64,000 nt of DNA, from NCBI RefSeq assembly GCF_039537585.1, contig NZ_BAABAU010000005.1, forward strand, positions 86,929 through 150,928. The letters run 5' to 3'. The number at the start of each line of letters is the position of its first letter. The stretch's first letter is position 1. The position numbers and the translations under genes were made by a program. The notes beneath the pieces are model-generated. The model was not told where the DNA came from. It searched no databases and was given only the letters and a program-made list of their open reading frames with translations. Origin of the DNA: Frondihabitans peucedani. Its GTDB lineage: Bacteria; Actinomycetota; Actinomycetes; Actinomycetales; Microbacteriaceae. Below are positions 53,768-64,000 of the stretch, piece by piece.

Positions 53768-55126
53768 GTGACCGCTTTCGACATCAGTTCCTCTTCTTCA
53801 AGCGCGACCGGGTCGAAGGCCGAGGTGCCGACCGCGACAGGCCAGCGCACCTACGTCCTCGACACGTCGGTCCTGCTGAGCGATCCGCAGGCCATGTTCC
53901 GGTTCGCCGAGCAGTCGGTCGTGATCCCCGTCGTGGTGGTCAGCGAGCTCGAGAAGAAGCGTCACGACCCAGAGCTCGGCTACTTCGCCCGCCAGGCCCT
54001 CCGTCTCCTCGACGATCTGCGCGTCAAGCACGAGCGGCTCGACTTCCCCGTCGAGGTCGGCCAGGGCGGCTCCCTCCGGGTCGAGCTCAACCACTCGAAC
54101 ATGTCGGTCCTGCCCTCGGGCCTCCGACTCGATGACAACGACTCCAGGATCCTGGCGGTCGCCTCCAACCTGTCGGCCGACGGCCTCGACGTGGTCGTCG
54201 TGTCGAAAGACCTCCCGCTCCGCGTCAAGGCGGCCTCGATCGGCCTCTCCGCCGAGGAGTACCGGGCCGAGCAGGTCGTCGACTCCGGCTATACCGGCAT
54301 CGCCGAGGTCGACATCTCGAGCGAGCAGATGGCGAAGCTCTACGACGACGAGCACATCTCGACCCGCGCCGCCGAGCAGCCCGTCAACACCGGGCTCGTC
54401 ATGCACTCCGACCGCGGATCGGCCCTCGGGCGCGTCGTGTCGAGGGGCCACGTGCGGCTCGTCCGCGGCGACCGCGACGTGTTCGGCCTCCACGGCCGCT
54501 CGGCCGAGCAGCGCCTCGCCATCGACCTGCTGCTCGATCAGGAGGTCGGCATCGTGTCGCTCGGTGGCTCCGCCGGCACCGGCAAGTCGGCGCTCGCCCT
54601 CTGCGCGGGCCTCGAGGCCGTGCTCGAGAAGCAGCAGCACAAGAAGATCATGGTGTTCCGTCCGCTCTACGCGGTCGGCGGTCAAGACCTCGGCTTCCTG
54701 CCGGGCGACGCCGGCGAGAAGATGAACCCGTGGGCGCAGGCCGTCTTCGACACGCTCGGCGCGATCGTCTCGCAGAACGTCCTCGACGAGGTCGTCGAGC
54801 GGGGCATCCTCGAGGTGCTGCCGCTCACGCACATCCGCGGCCGCTCGCTCCACGACGCGTTCGTGATCGTCGACGAGGCGCAGTCGCTCGAACGGAACGT
54901 CCTCCTCACGGTCCTGTCGCGAATCGGGCAGAACTCGCGCGTGGTCCTGACGCACGACGTCGCCCAGCGCGACAACCTGCGCGTCGGCCGCCACGACGGG
55001 GTCGCCTCGGTGATCGAGACGCTGAAGGGGCACCCGCTGTTCGCGCACGTGACGCTCACGCGCTCCGAACGGTCGGCGATCGCGGCGCTCGTGACCGAGC
55101 TGCTGGAGTCGAACGAGCTGGCGTAG
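53768..55126 (+). CDS. phoH2: PIN-PhoH fusion protein (PhoH2 type)
   Basis: 452 residues. N-terminal PIN ribonuclease domain ([19 protein letters not shown]; acidic residues in [24 protein letters not shown] and VVSKDLPLR), then a PhoH ATPase with Walker [16 protein letters not shown], Walker [11 protein letters not shown] and [16 protein letters not shown]. In mycobacteria PhoH2 is an RNA helicase/RNase with a small upstream antitoxin; no such gene is obvious here. Start GTG at 53768 is chosen for GGAG 6 nt upstream over the ATG at 53756, which abuts a hairpin. Confidence 0.92.
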   Translation: MTAFDISSSSSSATGSKAEVPTATGQRTYVLDTSVLLSDPQAMFRFAEQSVVIPVVVVSELEKKRHDPELGYFARQALRLLDDLRVKHERLDFPVEVGQGGSLRVELNHSNMSVLPSGLRLDDNDSRILAVASNLSADGLDVVVVSKDLPLRVKAASIGLSAEEYRAEQVVDSGYTGIAEVDISSEQMAKLYDDEHISTRAAEQPVNTGLVMHSDRGSALGRVVSRGHVRLVRGDRDVFGLHGRSAEQRLAIDLLLDQEVGIVSLGGSAGTGKSALALCAGLEAVLEKQQHKKIMVFRPLYAVGGQDLGFLPGDAGEKMNPWAQAVFDTLGAIVSQNVLDEVVERGILEVLPLTHIRGRSLHDAFVIVDEAQSLERNVLLTVLSRIGQNSRVVLTHDVAQRDNLRVGRHDGVASVIETLKGHPLFAHVTLTRSERSAIAALVTELLESNELA

Positions 55127-55161
55127 CTCCTGCTGCTGCTGCCGTCGTAGCTCCTGCTTCC

Positions 55162-55220
55162 CCGAAAGGCCGAAATCCGCCCCTCCCTCTCCGGAGGAGG
55201 GGCGGATTTCGGCCGCTCGG
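55162..55220. terminator. Long hairpin, dispersed repeat copy 2 (terminator after phoH2)
   Basis: Arms 55162-55186 and 55196-55220 pair over 25 positions with two mismatches around CTCTCCGGA. Its arms share the core GGCCGAAATCCGCCCC with the hairpin at 16350-16411. Confidence 0.8.
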
Positions 55221-55317
55221 CTCAAGCGGAGCGGTAAGGGCGTCCTCCCCAGGGGCGGGGATGGTCGGGTTGTCCACAGGCGGGCGCACCTGCCTGAAAC
55301 AGCGCGCGCGACCGCCC

Positions 55318-55323
55318 TAGGGT
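55318..55323 (+). promoter_or_regulatory. -10 box of the prepilin peptidase gene (leaderless)
   Basis: TAGGGT, 6 nt before the ATG at 55330. Confidence 0.5.
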
Positions 55324-55329
55324 CGCCGC

Positions 55330-55932
55330 ATGAACTCCTTCGTCGACGCCGCTGCGATCCTGCTCCTCCTCGTGGTGGCACTCGGCCTGCCCGGTCTCGG
55401 CCTGCCCTGTCCCGGGACGGGCCCGCCGGTCGGGGGCGCCGCGCTGGCGGTGGTCCCGGCCGCCTGCTGGATCGCCGTGGTCACCCCCGCCCTGGTGCGG
55501 AGCGACCTCGCGCGGCGCCGCCTGCCGAATGCGCTGACACTGCCCGCGGTCGGGCTCGCGGTGGCCGGGGCTGCGGGCGCGGCCGTGTCGGGAGGGGGAG
55601 GGCGCGATCCTGCGCTGGCTGCCGGAGTGGTCGCCGTGACCCTGTTCGTCGGGGTGCTCGGAGCACGGCGCGCAGGCGTCGGCCTCGGCGACGTCAAGCT
55701 CGGGGCAGCGCTCGCCGGCAGTGCGGCACTGGTCGGGCCTGAGGCGCTCGCGGTCTTCAGCGTCGGCACCGGCCTGTGCGGGCTCGCCGCGGCCGTGGTG
55801 GCCCTGAGGCGCGCAGGATCCCGGGGCACTCGCACGACCATCGCGTACGGGCCGTGCCTGCTGTCGGGCTACTGGGCCGCCCTCACCGCCGCCGGAGTCG
55901 CCTCCTGGCTGCCGTCCGGCGGCGGCACGTGA
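55330..55932 (+). CDS. Prepilin peptidase (A24 family, TadV/CpaA-like)
   Basis: 200 residues, about six membrane helices, lacking the N-terminal methylase and Cys-rich domain of PilD. Catalytic aspartates are in VRSDLARRRLPNAL and in GLGDVKLGAA (the GxGD motif). Processes type IV or Flp pilins, none of which is in the window. Rich in octamer copies: three in 600 bases, including GAT CCT GCG and GCA GGA TCC. Convergent with fumC (14-nt gap). Confidence 0.87.
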   Translation: MNSFVDAAAILLLLVVALGLPGLGLPCPGTGPPVGGAALAVVPAACWIAVVTPALVRSDLARRRLPNALTLPAVGLAVAGAAGAAVSGGGGRDPALAAGVVAVTLFVGVLGARRAGVGLGDVKLGAALAGSAALVGPEALAVFSVGTGLCGLAAAVVALRRAGSRGTRTTIAYGPCLLSGYWAALTAAGVASWLPSGGGT

Positions 55933-55946
55933 TGCGGGTGAGCGGG

Positions 55947-57359
55947 TCAGCCCGGGTGGGTCATGCTCAAGACGTCGAGGGCCTTGTCGAGCTGCTCTTC
56001 CGTGACCTCGCCGCGCTCGACGAAGCCGAGGTCGACCACGGCCTCGCGCACGGTGAGCTTGGCGGCCACCGCGTGCTTGGCGATCTTCGCTGCGGCCTCG
56101 TAGCCGACGATGCGGTTCAGCGGAGTGACGATGGACGGCGAGGACTCGGCCAGGGCGCGCGCGTGCTCGACGTTGGCGATCAGGCCGTCGACGGTCTTGT
56201 CGGCGAGGGCGCGCGTGGCGTTCGAGAGCAGGCGGATCGACTCGAGGAGAGCGGTGCCCATGACCGGGATCGCGACGTTGAGCTCGAAGGCGCCGGACGC
56301 CCCGGCCCAGGCGATCGTCGCGTCGTTGCCGATGACCCGGGCGCCGACCATCAGCACGGCCTCGGGGATGACGGGGTTGACCTTGCCGGGCATGATCGAG
56401 GAGCCGGGCTGCAGGTCGGGGATGTGCAGCTCTCCGAGACCGGTGTTGGGGCCGGAGCCCATCCAGCGGAGGTCGTTGTTGATCTTGGTCAGGCTGACAG
56501 CGAGCACGCGGAGCGCGCCGGAGGCCTCCACGAGGCCGTCGCGGGCGCCCTGAGCCTCGAAGTGGTCGAGCGCCTCGGTGATCGGCAGCCCCGAGTCGTC
56601 GGCGAGCAGGGCGATGACGCGCTGCGGGAAGCCGGCGGGGGTGTTGATGCCGGTGCCGGTGGCGGTGCCGCCGAGCGGGACCTCGGCCACGCGGGGGAGC
56701 GTCGCCGAGACGCGCTCGATCCCGAGGCGGATCTGGCGGGCGTAGCCGCCGAACTCCTGCCCGAGGGTGACCGGGGTGGCGTCCATGAGGTGGGTGCGGC
56801 CCGACTTGACGACGGTCTTCCACTCCTCGGCCTTCTTCGCGAAGGCCACGGCGAGGTGGTCGAGGGCGGGGATCAGGTCGTGCAGGAGGGCGCCGGTGAC
56901 GGCGACGTGCACCGACGTCGGGAACACGTCGTTCGACGACTGCGACGCGTTGACGTGGTCGTTCGGGTGCACGCGGCTGCCCAGGATTCCGGAGGCCAGG
57001 GTGGCGAGCACCTCGTTCATGTTCATGTTCGACGACGTGCCGGAGCCGGTCTGGTAGACGTCGACCGGGAACTGGTCGTGGTGCTGACCCTCGATCAGGA
57101 GGTCGGCCGCCTCGGCGATCGCGCTCGAGATCGCCGCGTCGAGGATGCCCAGCTCGCCGTTGACCACGGCGGCGGCCCGCTTGATCCGCGCGAGGGCCAC
57201 GATCTGAGCCGGCTCGAGCCCGGCGCCCGAGATCGGGAAGTTCTCGACCGCCCGCTGCGTCTGCGCGCTGTAGAGGGCGGTGGCGGGAACCCGCACCTCG
57301 CCCATCGTGTCGTGCTCGATGCGGTAGTCGGGTGTTGCCGAGGTCTCGGTCGTGGTCAC
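55947..57359 (-). CDS. fumC: Fumarate hydratase, class II
   Basis: 470 residues. Hydrates fumarate to malate in the TCA cycle. Seen: [67 protein letters not shown] (catalytic His), and the mobile signature loop [18 protein letters not shown] at 57359 fits the conserved N-terminus and has AAGGA 11 nt upstream; an in-frame ATG further up (57416) would add an unlikely extension. Gene order fum then xse genes resembles mycobacteria. Confidence 0.95.
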   Translation of the reverse strand: MTTTETSATPDYRIEHDTMGEVRVPATALYSAQTQRAVENFPISGAGLEPAQIVALARIKRAAAVVNGELGILDAAISSAIAEAADLLIEGQHHDQFPVDVYQTGSGTSSNMNMNEVLATLASGILGSRVHPNDHVNASQSSNDVFPTSVHVAVTGALLHDLIPALDHLAVAFAKKAEEWKTVVKSGRTHLMDATPVTLGQEFGGYARQIRLGIERVSATLPRVAEVPLGGTATGTGINTPAGFPQRVIALLADDSGLPITEALDHFEAQGARDGLVEASGALRVLAVSLTKINNDLRWMGSGPNTGLGELHIPDLQPGSSIMPGKVNPVIPEAVLMVGARVIGNDATIAWAGASGAFELNVAIPVMGTALLESIRLLSNATRALADKTVDGLIANVEHARALAESSPSIVTPLNRIVGYEAAAKIAKHAVAAKLTVREAVVDLGFVERGEVTEEQLDKALDVLSMTHPG

Positions 57360-57438
57360 GTCGCTGTGGTCCTTCCGTCGGCCCGCAGTGCGGGCGGGGT
57401 GTGCGGGATTCTGCACGGGTTCGCCCGGAGGCGAGGGG

Positions 57439-58089
57439 TCAGAGCCGACCGACCACGGTGTGCGGGTCGACCCGGCCGTTCGCGAGGTCGTAGTTCGCGC
57501 CGACCACAGCCAATCTACCGCTGGCCACCGCCTCGGAGATCACGACAGAGCGCTCGAGGAGCGCTCCGACGGAGGCCTCGATGTGGAGTCGTCCGACCTC
57601 TCGCGGGTCGAGCGTCCGCGAGCCGTCGGGGGCCGCCTCGAGGGCCCGGTGCGCGCGCTTCACGGTGGGCGTGATCATGTCGATGAGGCGCTGCAGGTAG
57701 AAGGTCTGAGGCTCGCTGTCGGCGTCGATCGAGTCGATGGCGGCTGCGACGGCACCGCAGCGGTCGTGACCCAGGACGACGATGAGCGGCACCTGGAGGG
57801 CCGTCACGGCGAACTCGAGCGAGCCGATCTCGGTGTCGCCGACGACCTGCCCGGCGTTCCGGACCACGAAGAGGTCGCCGAGCCCGACGTCGAAGATGAT
57901 CTCGGCGCCGAGACGAGAGTCGGCGCAGCCGAAGAGGGCTGCGATCGGGGTCTGCCCCTCGGCGACCTGGGCGCGCCGGTCGGCGTCCTGGCGCGGGTGG
58001 TCGGGGTGGCCGGAGACGAAGCGCTCGTTGCCGTCGGTCATGGCCGTCCAGGCGGCGCCGGGAGTGAGGTCGTTCGTGGTCGTGGTCAT
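57439..58089 (-). CDS. Beta-carbonic anhydrase
   Basis: 216 residues. Reversible CO2 hydration. Zinc ligands are visible in [15 protein letters not shown] (Cys, Asp-Arg pair) and [13 protein letters not shown] (His and Cys); [19 protein letters not shown] is the other family landmark. ATG at 58089 with GGAGG 7-8 nt upstream. Upstream of fumC in the same direction with an 80-nt gap; the two may share a transcript, linking bicarbonate supply to central metabolism. Confidence 0.93.
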   Translation of the reverse strand: MTTTTNDLTPGAAWTAMTDGNERFVSGHPDHPRQDADRRAQVAEGQTPIAALFGCADSRLGAEIIFDVGLGDLFVVRNAGQVVGDTEIGSLEFAVTALQVPLIVVLGHDRCGAVAAAIDSIDADSEPQTFYLQRLIDMITPTVKRAHRALEAAPDGSRTLDPREVGRLHIEASVGALLERSVVISEAVASGRLAVVGANYDLANGRVDPHTVVGRL

Positions 58090-58138
58090 GGGAGGGCCTC
58101 CGGGGGTCGTGAGAGGGGGCAGGATCGAGGGGCGGAGA

Positions 58139-58807
58139 CTAGCGCTCGAGCTGGGCGGCCGAGCGCTTGGCGAGCAGCCTGAACTCCGCGTCGGTGGCGG
58201 TGCCCGCGAGCACGACCGTCGAGTCGCCCTTCGTGGTCACCATCGCGTACGCGGAGTTTCCGACACCGTCGTCGGTCCGGTGGTCGTAGATGGTCCAGGA
58301 GAGGCCGCCGATCGAGGTCGACGACGTCTTGTCGCGCTCGCCGAGCTGGTTGCTCACCCACGTCTGGTTGGCCTTGAAGCCCTGCGTCAGGCTGATGAAC
58401 TGCGTGTCGGGCGTCACGAAGCCCACGTACCACGACTGCACGCCGTCGGATCCGGCCGGCTTGATCTCGGCCCGGTTCGAGGTCCAGCCCGACGGCATGG
58501 CCGGAGCGACGAGAGACGTCGTGACCTGCTGCTGCGCCTGCGAGGCGACCTTCAGGTAGTCGACGCTCTTCAGCTGCGAGCTGCCGGGACGGACCACGAC
58601 CAGCACGAGCAGGACGACGATGACGACGCTGACGCCGATCGCGATGACGAGATTGAAGGCGGTCTGGTTCTCGCGGTGGGCCCTCGAGCTGGCGGCCTTC
58701 CGCGCGGCCGTCTCGGACGGGGTCTCGGGGCGGCCCAGCTCGGCGACGACCCGCGGAGCCCTCTGCTTGCCGAGCGGCGGGGGAGGCGGCGGCGGGGTGG
58801 CGCTCAC
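58139..58807 (-). CDS. DUF4245 family membrane protein
   Basis: 222 residues. A Pro-rich N-terminus ([14 protein letters not shown]), one transmembrane helix ([22 protein letters not shown]), then an external domain with the family's [32 protein letters not shown] and [10 protein letters not shown]. Unknown function, conserved beside xseB/xseA in actinobacteria. GTG start overlaps the xseB stop (GTGA), so it is the third gene of the xseA-xseB operon. Confidence 0.87.
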   Translation of the reverse strand: MSATPPPPPPPLGKQRAPRVVAELGRPETPSETAARKAASSRAHRENQTAFNLVIAIGVSVVIVVLLVLVVVRPGSSQLKSVDYLKVASQAQQQVTTSLVAPAMPSGWTSNRAEIKPAGSDGVQSWYVGFVTPDTQFISLTQGFKANQTWVSNQLGERDKTSSTSIGGLSWTIYDHRTDDGVGNSAYAMVTTKGDSTVVLAGTATDAEFRLLAKRSAAQLER

Positions 58808-59025
58808 GCGTCGCCCCCGCTGCGGCGCGCCTTCTCGAGGCGCTCCTTGGCGCCGAGCAGCCACTCCTCGCAGCGCGCGGCGAGCGACTCGCCGCGCTCC
58901 CACAGGGCCAGCGAGCGCTCGAGCGTGGAGGCGCCCTGCTCGAGCTCGTTCACGACGGTGACGAGCTCGTCGCGGGCCTCTTCGTAGCTGAGGTCGGCGA
59001 CGTCGGGGAGGGAGGTCTGTGCCAC
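58804..59025 (-). CDS. xseB: Exodeoxyribonuclease VII small subunit
   Basis: 73 residues, the normal size. [20 protein letters not shown] then [20 protein letters not shown], the three-helix XseB pattern that wraps the large subunit. It starts 9 nt after xseA and overlaps DUF4245 by 4 nt. GTG start. Confidence 0.95.
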   Translation of the reverse strand: MAQTSLPDVADLSYEEARDELVTVVNELEQGASTLERSLALWERGESLAARCEEWLLGAKERLEKARRSGGDA

Positions 59026-59034
59026 GGTCTGATC

Positions 59035-60294
59035 CTATCGAGCGGGGGTTGGACGAGAGCTGTCGGGAGCGGCGACGGCGGGTGCCCCGGTGCTCGTCGC
59101 GCCGAGGGTGCCGCTGGCGAGCGTCAGCAGCAGCGGCGTGCCGACGGGCGCCTCGGCGGCGTCGCGCAGGACCCCGCCCGAGGGCAGCTGGGCGATCGAG
59201 TACCCGCGGCGGAGGGTCGACTCGGGGGACAGCGCCCGCAGGTGGCCGGTGAGCTCGGCGACCCGCGTCGAGGACCGCTCGAGCACGCGGTGCAGGAGCT
59301 CCTCGCTGCGTGCGACGTAGCGGACGAGCTCGTCGGCCCGGACGTCGATCAGCGTCTGCGGGTTCGCGAGCACCGGGCGGCTGCGGAGCTGGCCGAGGCG
59401 GTCGATCTCGTGGTTGATCAGCGAGGTCAGCCGGGTGCCGAGGCGGGAGCGGGCCTGCTGCACCCGCTGCAGCTCTTCGCCGACGTCGGGGACGACGCGC
59501 TTCGCGGCGTCGGTCGGGGTGGAGGCACGGAGGTCGGCCACCTCGTCGAGCAGCGGGCGGTCGGCCTCGTGCCCGATGGCGCTGACGATCGGCGTCGTCG
59601 CCGCGGCCGCAGCGCGGACCAGGCCCTCGTCGCTGAAGCCGAGGAGGTTCTGGAAGTCGCCGCCGCCCCGGGCGACGATGATGACGTCGACCTCGGGATC
59701 GGCGTCGAGCCGCTGGATCGCCGAGGTGACCTCGCCCACCATGCGCTCGCCCTGGACTGCGGCGTGAATCGTCTTGAAGCGGACCGACGGCCAGCGCAGC
59801 TGGGCGTTCCGGAGGACGTCTTTCTCGGCGTCGCTGTCTCTGCCCGTGACGAGGCCGATGCACTGCGGCAGGAACGGCAGGCGGCGCTTTCGCTCGGGCG
59901 CGAACAGCCCCTCGGAGGCGAGTTGGTGCCGCAGGCGCTCGAGCCGCTCGAGCAGATCGCCGAGGCCCACGTGGCGCATGTCGAAGACCTGCATCGTGAG
60001 CGTGCCGCCCTTGACCCAGAAGTTGGGCTTGATGGCCGCGATGACGCGGTCGCCCTGCTTCAGGTCGGCCGGGATCTTCGACCGGACGCTCGACCAGATC
60101 GAGAACGACACCGTGGCGTCCATCTCGAGGTCCTTGAGCTTGCCGTAGACATTGCCCCCGGAGGAGTTCCACTGCGTGATCTCGCCCTCGACCCACGCGG
60201 TGCCGAGGCGGTCGATCCAGTCGCGGACCTTGCCCGCGAGCAGGCCCACCGGCCACGGGGCCTCCGCGGTGGGAGGCGGCGTGACGATGGTCAA
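59035..60294 (-). CDS. xseA: Exodeoxyribonuclease VII large subunit
   Basis: 419 residues. Degrades single-stranded DNA to oligonucleotides. N-terminal OB fold ([20 protein letters not shown]), nuclease core with [37 protein letters not shown] and [28 protein letters not shown] split by conserved Gly/His/Asp, then a coiled coil and a C-terminal LRRGYSIAQ. Start taken as TTG at 60294, since GGAGG lies exactly 5 nt upstream; the TTG at 60306 precedes that site. Confidence 0.94.
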   Translation of the reverse strand: MTIVTPPPTAEAPWPVGLLAGKVRDWIDRLGTAWVEGEITQWNSSGGNVYGKLKDLEMDATVSFSIWSSVRSKIPADLKQGDRVIAAIKPNFWVKGGTLTMQVFDMRHVGLGDLLERLERLRHQLASEGLFAPERKRRLPFLPQCIGLVTGRDSDAEKDVLRNAQLRWPSVRFKTIHAAVQGERMVGEVTSAIQRLDADPEVDVIIVARGGGDFQNLLGFSDEGLVRAAAAATTPIVSAIGHEADRPLLDEVADLRASTPTDAAKRVVPDVGEELQRVQQARSRLGTRLTSLINHEIDRLGQLRSRPVLANPQTLIDVRADELVRYVARSEELLHRVLERSSTRVAELTGHLRALSPESTLRRGYSIAQLPSGGVLRDAAEAPVGTPLLLTLASGTLGATSTGAPAVAAPDSSRPTPAR

Positions 60295-60305
60295 ACTGTC
60301 CTCCA

Positions 60306-60319
60306 AGCGAGCGCTCGCT
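60306..60319. promoter_or_regulatory. 14-bp palindrome between xseA and ispH
   Basis: AGCGAGCGCTCGCT, perfect, in the divergent promoter region. It could bind a regulator, or be chance in GC-rich DNA. Confidence 0.35.
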
Positions 60320-60345
60320 CATCCGGTCTATTCAGACGGCTCGTT

Positions 60346-60351
60346 TACACT
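60346..60351 (+). promoter_or_regulatory. -10 box of ispH (leaderless)
   Basis: TACACT, 6 nt before the GTG at 60358. Confidence 0.55.
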
Positions 60352-60357
60352 CTGTCT

Positions 60358-61431
60358 GTGAGCCGAATTACCAATGGCGCTCTCGCCATCGACCTTCCGA
60401 CGCCGCGTGTACCCGCGGTGCGCAACAGGCTAAAGGATACCCCCGTCATCGGGCGCAAACGCGTGCTCCTGGCGGCCCCTCGCGGCTACTGCGCCGGCGT
60501 CGACCGGGCGGTGATCGCCGTCGAGAAGGCCCTCGACCACTACGGCGCCCCCGTCTACGTCCGCAAGCAGATCGTGCACAACGTGCACGTCGTGTCGACC
60601 CTCGAGAGCCAGGGCGCCATCTTCGTCGACGAGGTCGACGAGGTGCCCGAGGGCTCCCACATCGTCTTCAGCGCGCACGGGGTCGCTCCGAGCGTCGTCC
60701 AGGGCGCCGCCGACCGCGGCCTCCAGTCGATCGACGCCACCTGCCCCCTCGTCACGAAGGTGCACCGCGAGGCCGTCCGCTTCGCCAAGCAGGAGCAGCA
60801 CATCATCCTCATCGGCCACGCCGGCCACGAGGAGGTCGAGGGCACGATGGGCCACGCGCTCGATCGCACCACCCTCGTGCAGAACCCCGAGGAGGTCGAC
60901 CTCCTCGAGGTCGACGACCCCGACAACCTCGTCTGGCTGTCGCAGACGACCCTCAGCGTCGACGAGACGATGGAGACCGTCCGCCGTCTCCGCGAGCGGT
61001 TCCCGAACATCCAGAACCCGCCCTCCGACGACATCTGCTACGCCACCCAGAACCGCCAGGTCGCCATCAAGAAGGTCGCGCAAGACGCCGACCTGGTGAT
61101 CGTCGTCGGCAGCGCCAACAGCTCGAACAGCGTCCGCCTCGTCGAGGTGGCTCTCGAGTACGGCGCGAAGGCCGCCTACCGCGTCGACTACTCCTCCGAG
61201 ATCCAGCAGGAGTGGCTCGAGGGCGCCACGACCATCGGTGTCACCTCGGGAGCCTCCGTGCCCGAGGTCCTGGTCGACGAGGTCCTCGCCGAGCTGAGCG
61301 ACGCCGGCTACCTCGACGTCGCCGAGGTCAAGACGGCCGAAGAAGACCTGATGTTCTCGCTGCCCAAGGAGCTCCGCAAAGACGCTTCGGGCAACAGCGA
61401 CTCGCGCGCGCTCGGCGGCCGGACGAGATGA
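60358..61431 (+). CDS. ispH: 4-Hydroxy-3-methylbut-2-enyl diphosphate reductase
   Basis: 357 residues. Last step of the MEP isoprenoid pathway; supplies precursors for the carotenoid/retinal route encoded upstream. The three iron-sulfur Cys are in [25 protein letters not shown] and [11 protein letters not shown]; the catalytic Glu region [12 protein letters not shown] and SSNSVRLVE are also present. GTG start fixed by the leaderless promoter. ATGA overlap with the following DUF6264 gene. Confidence 0.96.
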   Translation: MSRITNGALAIDLPTPRVPAVRNRLKDTPVIGRKRVLLAAPRGYCAGVDRAVIAVEKALDHYGAPVYVRKQIVHNVHVVSTLESQGAIFVDEVDEVPEGSHIVFSAHGVAPSVVQGAADRGLQSIDATCPLVTKVHREAVRFAKQEQHIILIGHAGHEEVEGTMGHALDRTTLVQNPEEVDLLEVDDPDNLVWLSQTTLSVDETMETVRRLRERFPNIQNPPSDDICYATQNRQVAIKKVAQDADLVIVVGSANSSNSVRLVEVALEYGAKAAYRVDYSSEIQQEWLEGATTIGVTSGASVPEVLVDEVLAELSDAGYLDVAEVKTAEEDLMFSLPKELRKDASGNSDSRALGGRTR

Positions 61432-62111
61432 GCGACGCCGATCCTGCGCCCCGGTACGGTGAGCGCGTCGACACCGACGCTGCCGGCGTTCCCCGGGTCG
61501 AGGGTCGTCCTGCTCCCGGGTACGGCGAGTACGCGCCTCCGGGCTGGGTGAGCCCCGTCGCCTCCATCGATCAGGCGGAGCCTTCCGAGACCGCGCAGGA
61601 TCCCGCGGCGACCAGCGCCGTCCGCACCGATCCGCGCCGCCCCGGCCAGCCGGGCCCCGACTCCCGCGGCCCCGGTCACGCGGGTGCCTACGACGCCCCG
61701 CCGCCCACCGGACGCCCCGTCCCCGGGCCGCCTCCCCGAGCCGTCCGCGCGGGATCGTTCAACCGCTTCGCCACGTTCGTCCTACTGGCGTACGGCCTCT
61801 ACTTCGTCATCCGCGGCGCCCTCGAGACCTCGCAGTTCGTGACGTCGTACGTGGAGGAGTTCCGCACGTTCGGCTACATCGAGGGCACGTTCCAGAGCGG
61901 GGCGACGCTGCACGCGGTCGCCGTCGTCAGCGCCGTGGGCTCGGTGGCGGCGTTCCTGCTCGTGGCGATCTTCGCGATCCGGCGCCTGCGCGCGGGAAAG
62001 CGCTCGTGGGTCGTGCTGCTGGTCGCCGGCCTGCTGGCGAACCTCATCACCGGGATCGCCGTCGTGTCGGTCCTGATGAACGACCCGTCGTTCGTCGGGC
62101 TCCCCGGCTAG
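61428..62111 (+). CDS. DUF6264-like Pro-rich membrane protein
   Basis: 227 residues. The first 110 are Pro/Gly/Asp-rich and disordered ([29 protein letters not shown]), followed by three to four membrane helices ([57 protein letters not shown]). Function unknown; the family name is from recall. Coupled to ispH by ATGA. The second codon region GAT CCT GCG CCC and a later GCAGGATC are two octamer copies in its disordered part. Confidence 0.75.
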   Translation: MSDADPAPRYGERVDTDAAGVPRVEGRPAPGYGEYAPPGWVSPVASIDQAEPSETAQDPAATSAVRTDPRRPGQPGPDSRGPGHAGAYDAPPPTGRPVPGPPPRAVRAGSFNRFATFVLLAYGLYFVIRGALETSQFVTSYVEEFRTFGYIEGTFQSGATLHAVAVVSAVGSVAAFLLVAIFAIRRLRAGKRSWVVLLVAGLLANLITGIAVVSVLMNDPSFVGLPG

Positions 62112-62160
62112 CTCCGGTTCTTCGCCCGGCGGTGCTGCGGTGCCGCGGTGCCGCGCGTGG

Positions 62161-62220
62161 GCGGGTGCTCGCAGCAGTGGGCCGGCCTCCGGAGAGGCGC
62201 CCACTGCCACCAGCACCCGC
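62161..62220. terminator. 60-nt hairpin between convergent DUF6264 and fbaA genes
   Basis: Three stacked stems: GCGGGTGCT/AGCACCCGC (9 bp), a symmetrical 4x4 internal loop, GCAGTGGGC/GCCCACTGC (9 bp), then GCCTC/GAGGC (5 bp) closed by CGGA. Works as a hairpin on both strands. Confidence 0.8.
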
Positions 62221-62246
62221 CGAAGCGCGAGCAGCAGCCCGGGAGC

Positions 62247-63275
<1,029 letters not shown>

Positions 63276-63410
63276 GACTTCTCCTTCGATGACGGGCGCG
63301 TTCGGACTCACTCTAGACGCGCGGCCGAGCGACCGACTGGAGACGGCCGCCGTGCACATGTGTGCAGCTCCGGAGGCCTGTCCGCGGGGTCTCTGGGAAC
63401 TCGCCGCGAG

Positions 63411-63416
63411 TAAAGT
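63411..63416 (+). promoter_or_regulatory. -10 box of glpX (leaderless)
   Basis: TAAAGT, 7 nt before the ATG at 63424. Confidence 0.55.
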
Positions 63417-63423
63417 CCAAGCC

Positions 63424-64000
63424 ATGACCAACACGACCGGAACCCTGTTCACGCACCCCGACCGGAACCTCGGGATGGAGCTGGTGCGGGCCACGGAGGC
63501 CGCCGCGATCCGCGCGGCACCGTGGATCGGGCGCGGCGAGAAGAACCTCGCCGACGGCGCCGCGGTCGACGCGATGCGCAAGTTCCTCGGCACCGTCGAC
63601 TTCGACGGCGTGGTCGTGATCGGCGAGGGCGAGAAGGACGCCGCCCCGATGCTCTACAACGGCGAGCACGTCGGGACCGGCAACGGCGCCTCGTTCGACA
63701 TCGCCGTCGACCCGATCGACGGCACCTCGCTGACCGCCACCGGCCGCATGAACGCCGTGTCGGTCATCGCCGTGTCCGACCGCGGCACGATGTACGACCC
63801 GAGCGCCGTGTTCTACATGGACAAGATCGTCACCGGCCCCGAGGGCAAGGGCGTCATCGACCTCAGCCGCCCGATCGGCGACAACATCCGCGCGCTGGCC
63901 GAGGCCAAGGGCATCCCGGTGGCCGAGATGCAGATCGCCGTGCTCGACCGGCCCCGCCACAAGCAGCTCATCGCCGACATCCGCGCGGCGGGTGCCGGCA
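63424..64000 (+). CDS. glpX: Fructose-1,6-bisphosphatase, class II (cut by the right edge)
   Basis: 192 codons visible; 3' end lies outside the window. Gluconeogenic phosphatase. N-terminus [38 protein letters not shown], the metal-binding [18 protein letters not shown] and [15 protein letters not shown] (DPIDGT signature), all typical of GlpX. Leaderless ATG. In M. tuberculosis glpX also lies beside fum. Divergent here from fbaA. Confidence 0.95.
   Translation, partial: MTNTTGTLFTHPDRNLGMELVRATEAAAIRAAPWIGRGEKNLADGAAVDAMRKFLGTVDFDGVVVIGEGEKDAAPMLYNGEHVGTGNGASFDIAVDPIDGTSLTATGRMNAVSVIAVSDRGTMYDPSAVFYMDKIVTGPEGKGVIDLSRPIGDNIRALAEAKGIPVAEMQIAVLDRPRHKQLIADIRAAGAG

Noticed and set aside
53629..53800. 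A small open frame overlapping the phoH2 start as an antitoxin (phoAT-like)
   Set aside because: It runs through the structured leader and far into phoH2 out of phase with Arg/Gly-rich sequence; no antitoxin features visible.
60295..60306. Upstream TTG start for xseA
   Set aside because: GGAGG lies between the two TTG codons, exactly 5 nt before the second.

Overview
This 64 kb window is a piece of a high-G+C (about 70%) actinobacterial chromosome, most likely from the Microbacteriaceae. The basis is the strong G+C codon bias, frequent GTG starts, many leaderless promoters, mycothiol metabolism (mca), DUF501/DUF4307/DUF4245 genes, and a gene order that (from memory) follows the Mycobacterium tuberculosis blocks Rv1014c-Rv1025 (pth, rplY, prs, glmU, tetR, mfd, mazG, eno, ftsB-like, DUF501) and Rv1080c-Rv1110 (greA, DUF4307, mca, small membrane protein, hemolysin III, Z-prenyl transferase, phoH2, fum, glpX, xseB, xseA, ispH). 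Genus assignment is inference. No insertion sequence, prophage, CRISPR array or rRNA operon was seen.

Layout. 1-7.6 kb: sugar epimerase (cut by the left edge) coupled to mtnP, a molybdenum-cofactor run (moeA-moaC-mog/moaB-moaE), an ABC-F ATPase, a PH-like membrane protein and a MarR regulator. 7.7-12.3 kb: accessory stretch with tRNA-Gln, an FGGY kinase/GpsA-like dehydrogenase pair, and an alpha/beta hydrolase divergent from a TetR gene with two sister operator palindromes. 12.4-19.4 kb: core genes glmU, prs, 8-oxoguanine deaminase, gnd, rplY, pth. 19.4-26.2 kb: an inserted accessory block holding three SipW-signal exported proteins with their ER-type signal peptidase, then a MarR regulator divergent from a proton-pumping rhodopsin, lycopene cyclase and Blh dioxygenase, which together make and use retinal. 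26.3-40.3 kb: mfd, nhaA, mazG, a TetR gene, hisS, eno, FtsB-like, DUF501, a subtilisin-like protease, ndh and an odd tRNA-Leu. 40.3-48.7 kb: an Ig-like/polytopic surface protein, lemA-htpX, a YcaQ-like glycosylase, an AI-2E family permease, ilvA and greA. 48.8-64 kb: DUF4307, mca, hemolysin III, uppS, a PLP enzyme, PIN-PhoH, a prepilin peptidase, fumC, carbonic anhydrase, DUF4245, xseBA, ispH, DUF6264, fbaA and a partial glpX.

The most striking signal is not a gene. The octamer GATCCTGC (complement GCAGGATC) occurs about 57 times by my reading, against two or three expected from base composition. Inside genes it is often built from codons this genome otherwise avoids (GAT CCT GCx for Asp-Pro-Ala, GCA GGA TCx for Ala-Gly-Ser). 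It looks like a maintained genome-wide signal, such as a Chi-like, DNA-uptake or chromosome-organising site. Other items worth attention are the SipW export locus, 11-bp-period repeat arrays in intergenic promoter regions, a structured leader before phoH2, a pair of near-identical long hairpins 39 kb apart, and a tRNA-Leu(UAA) without the usual long variable arm.
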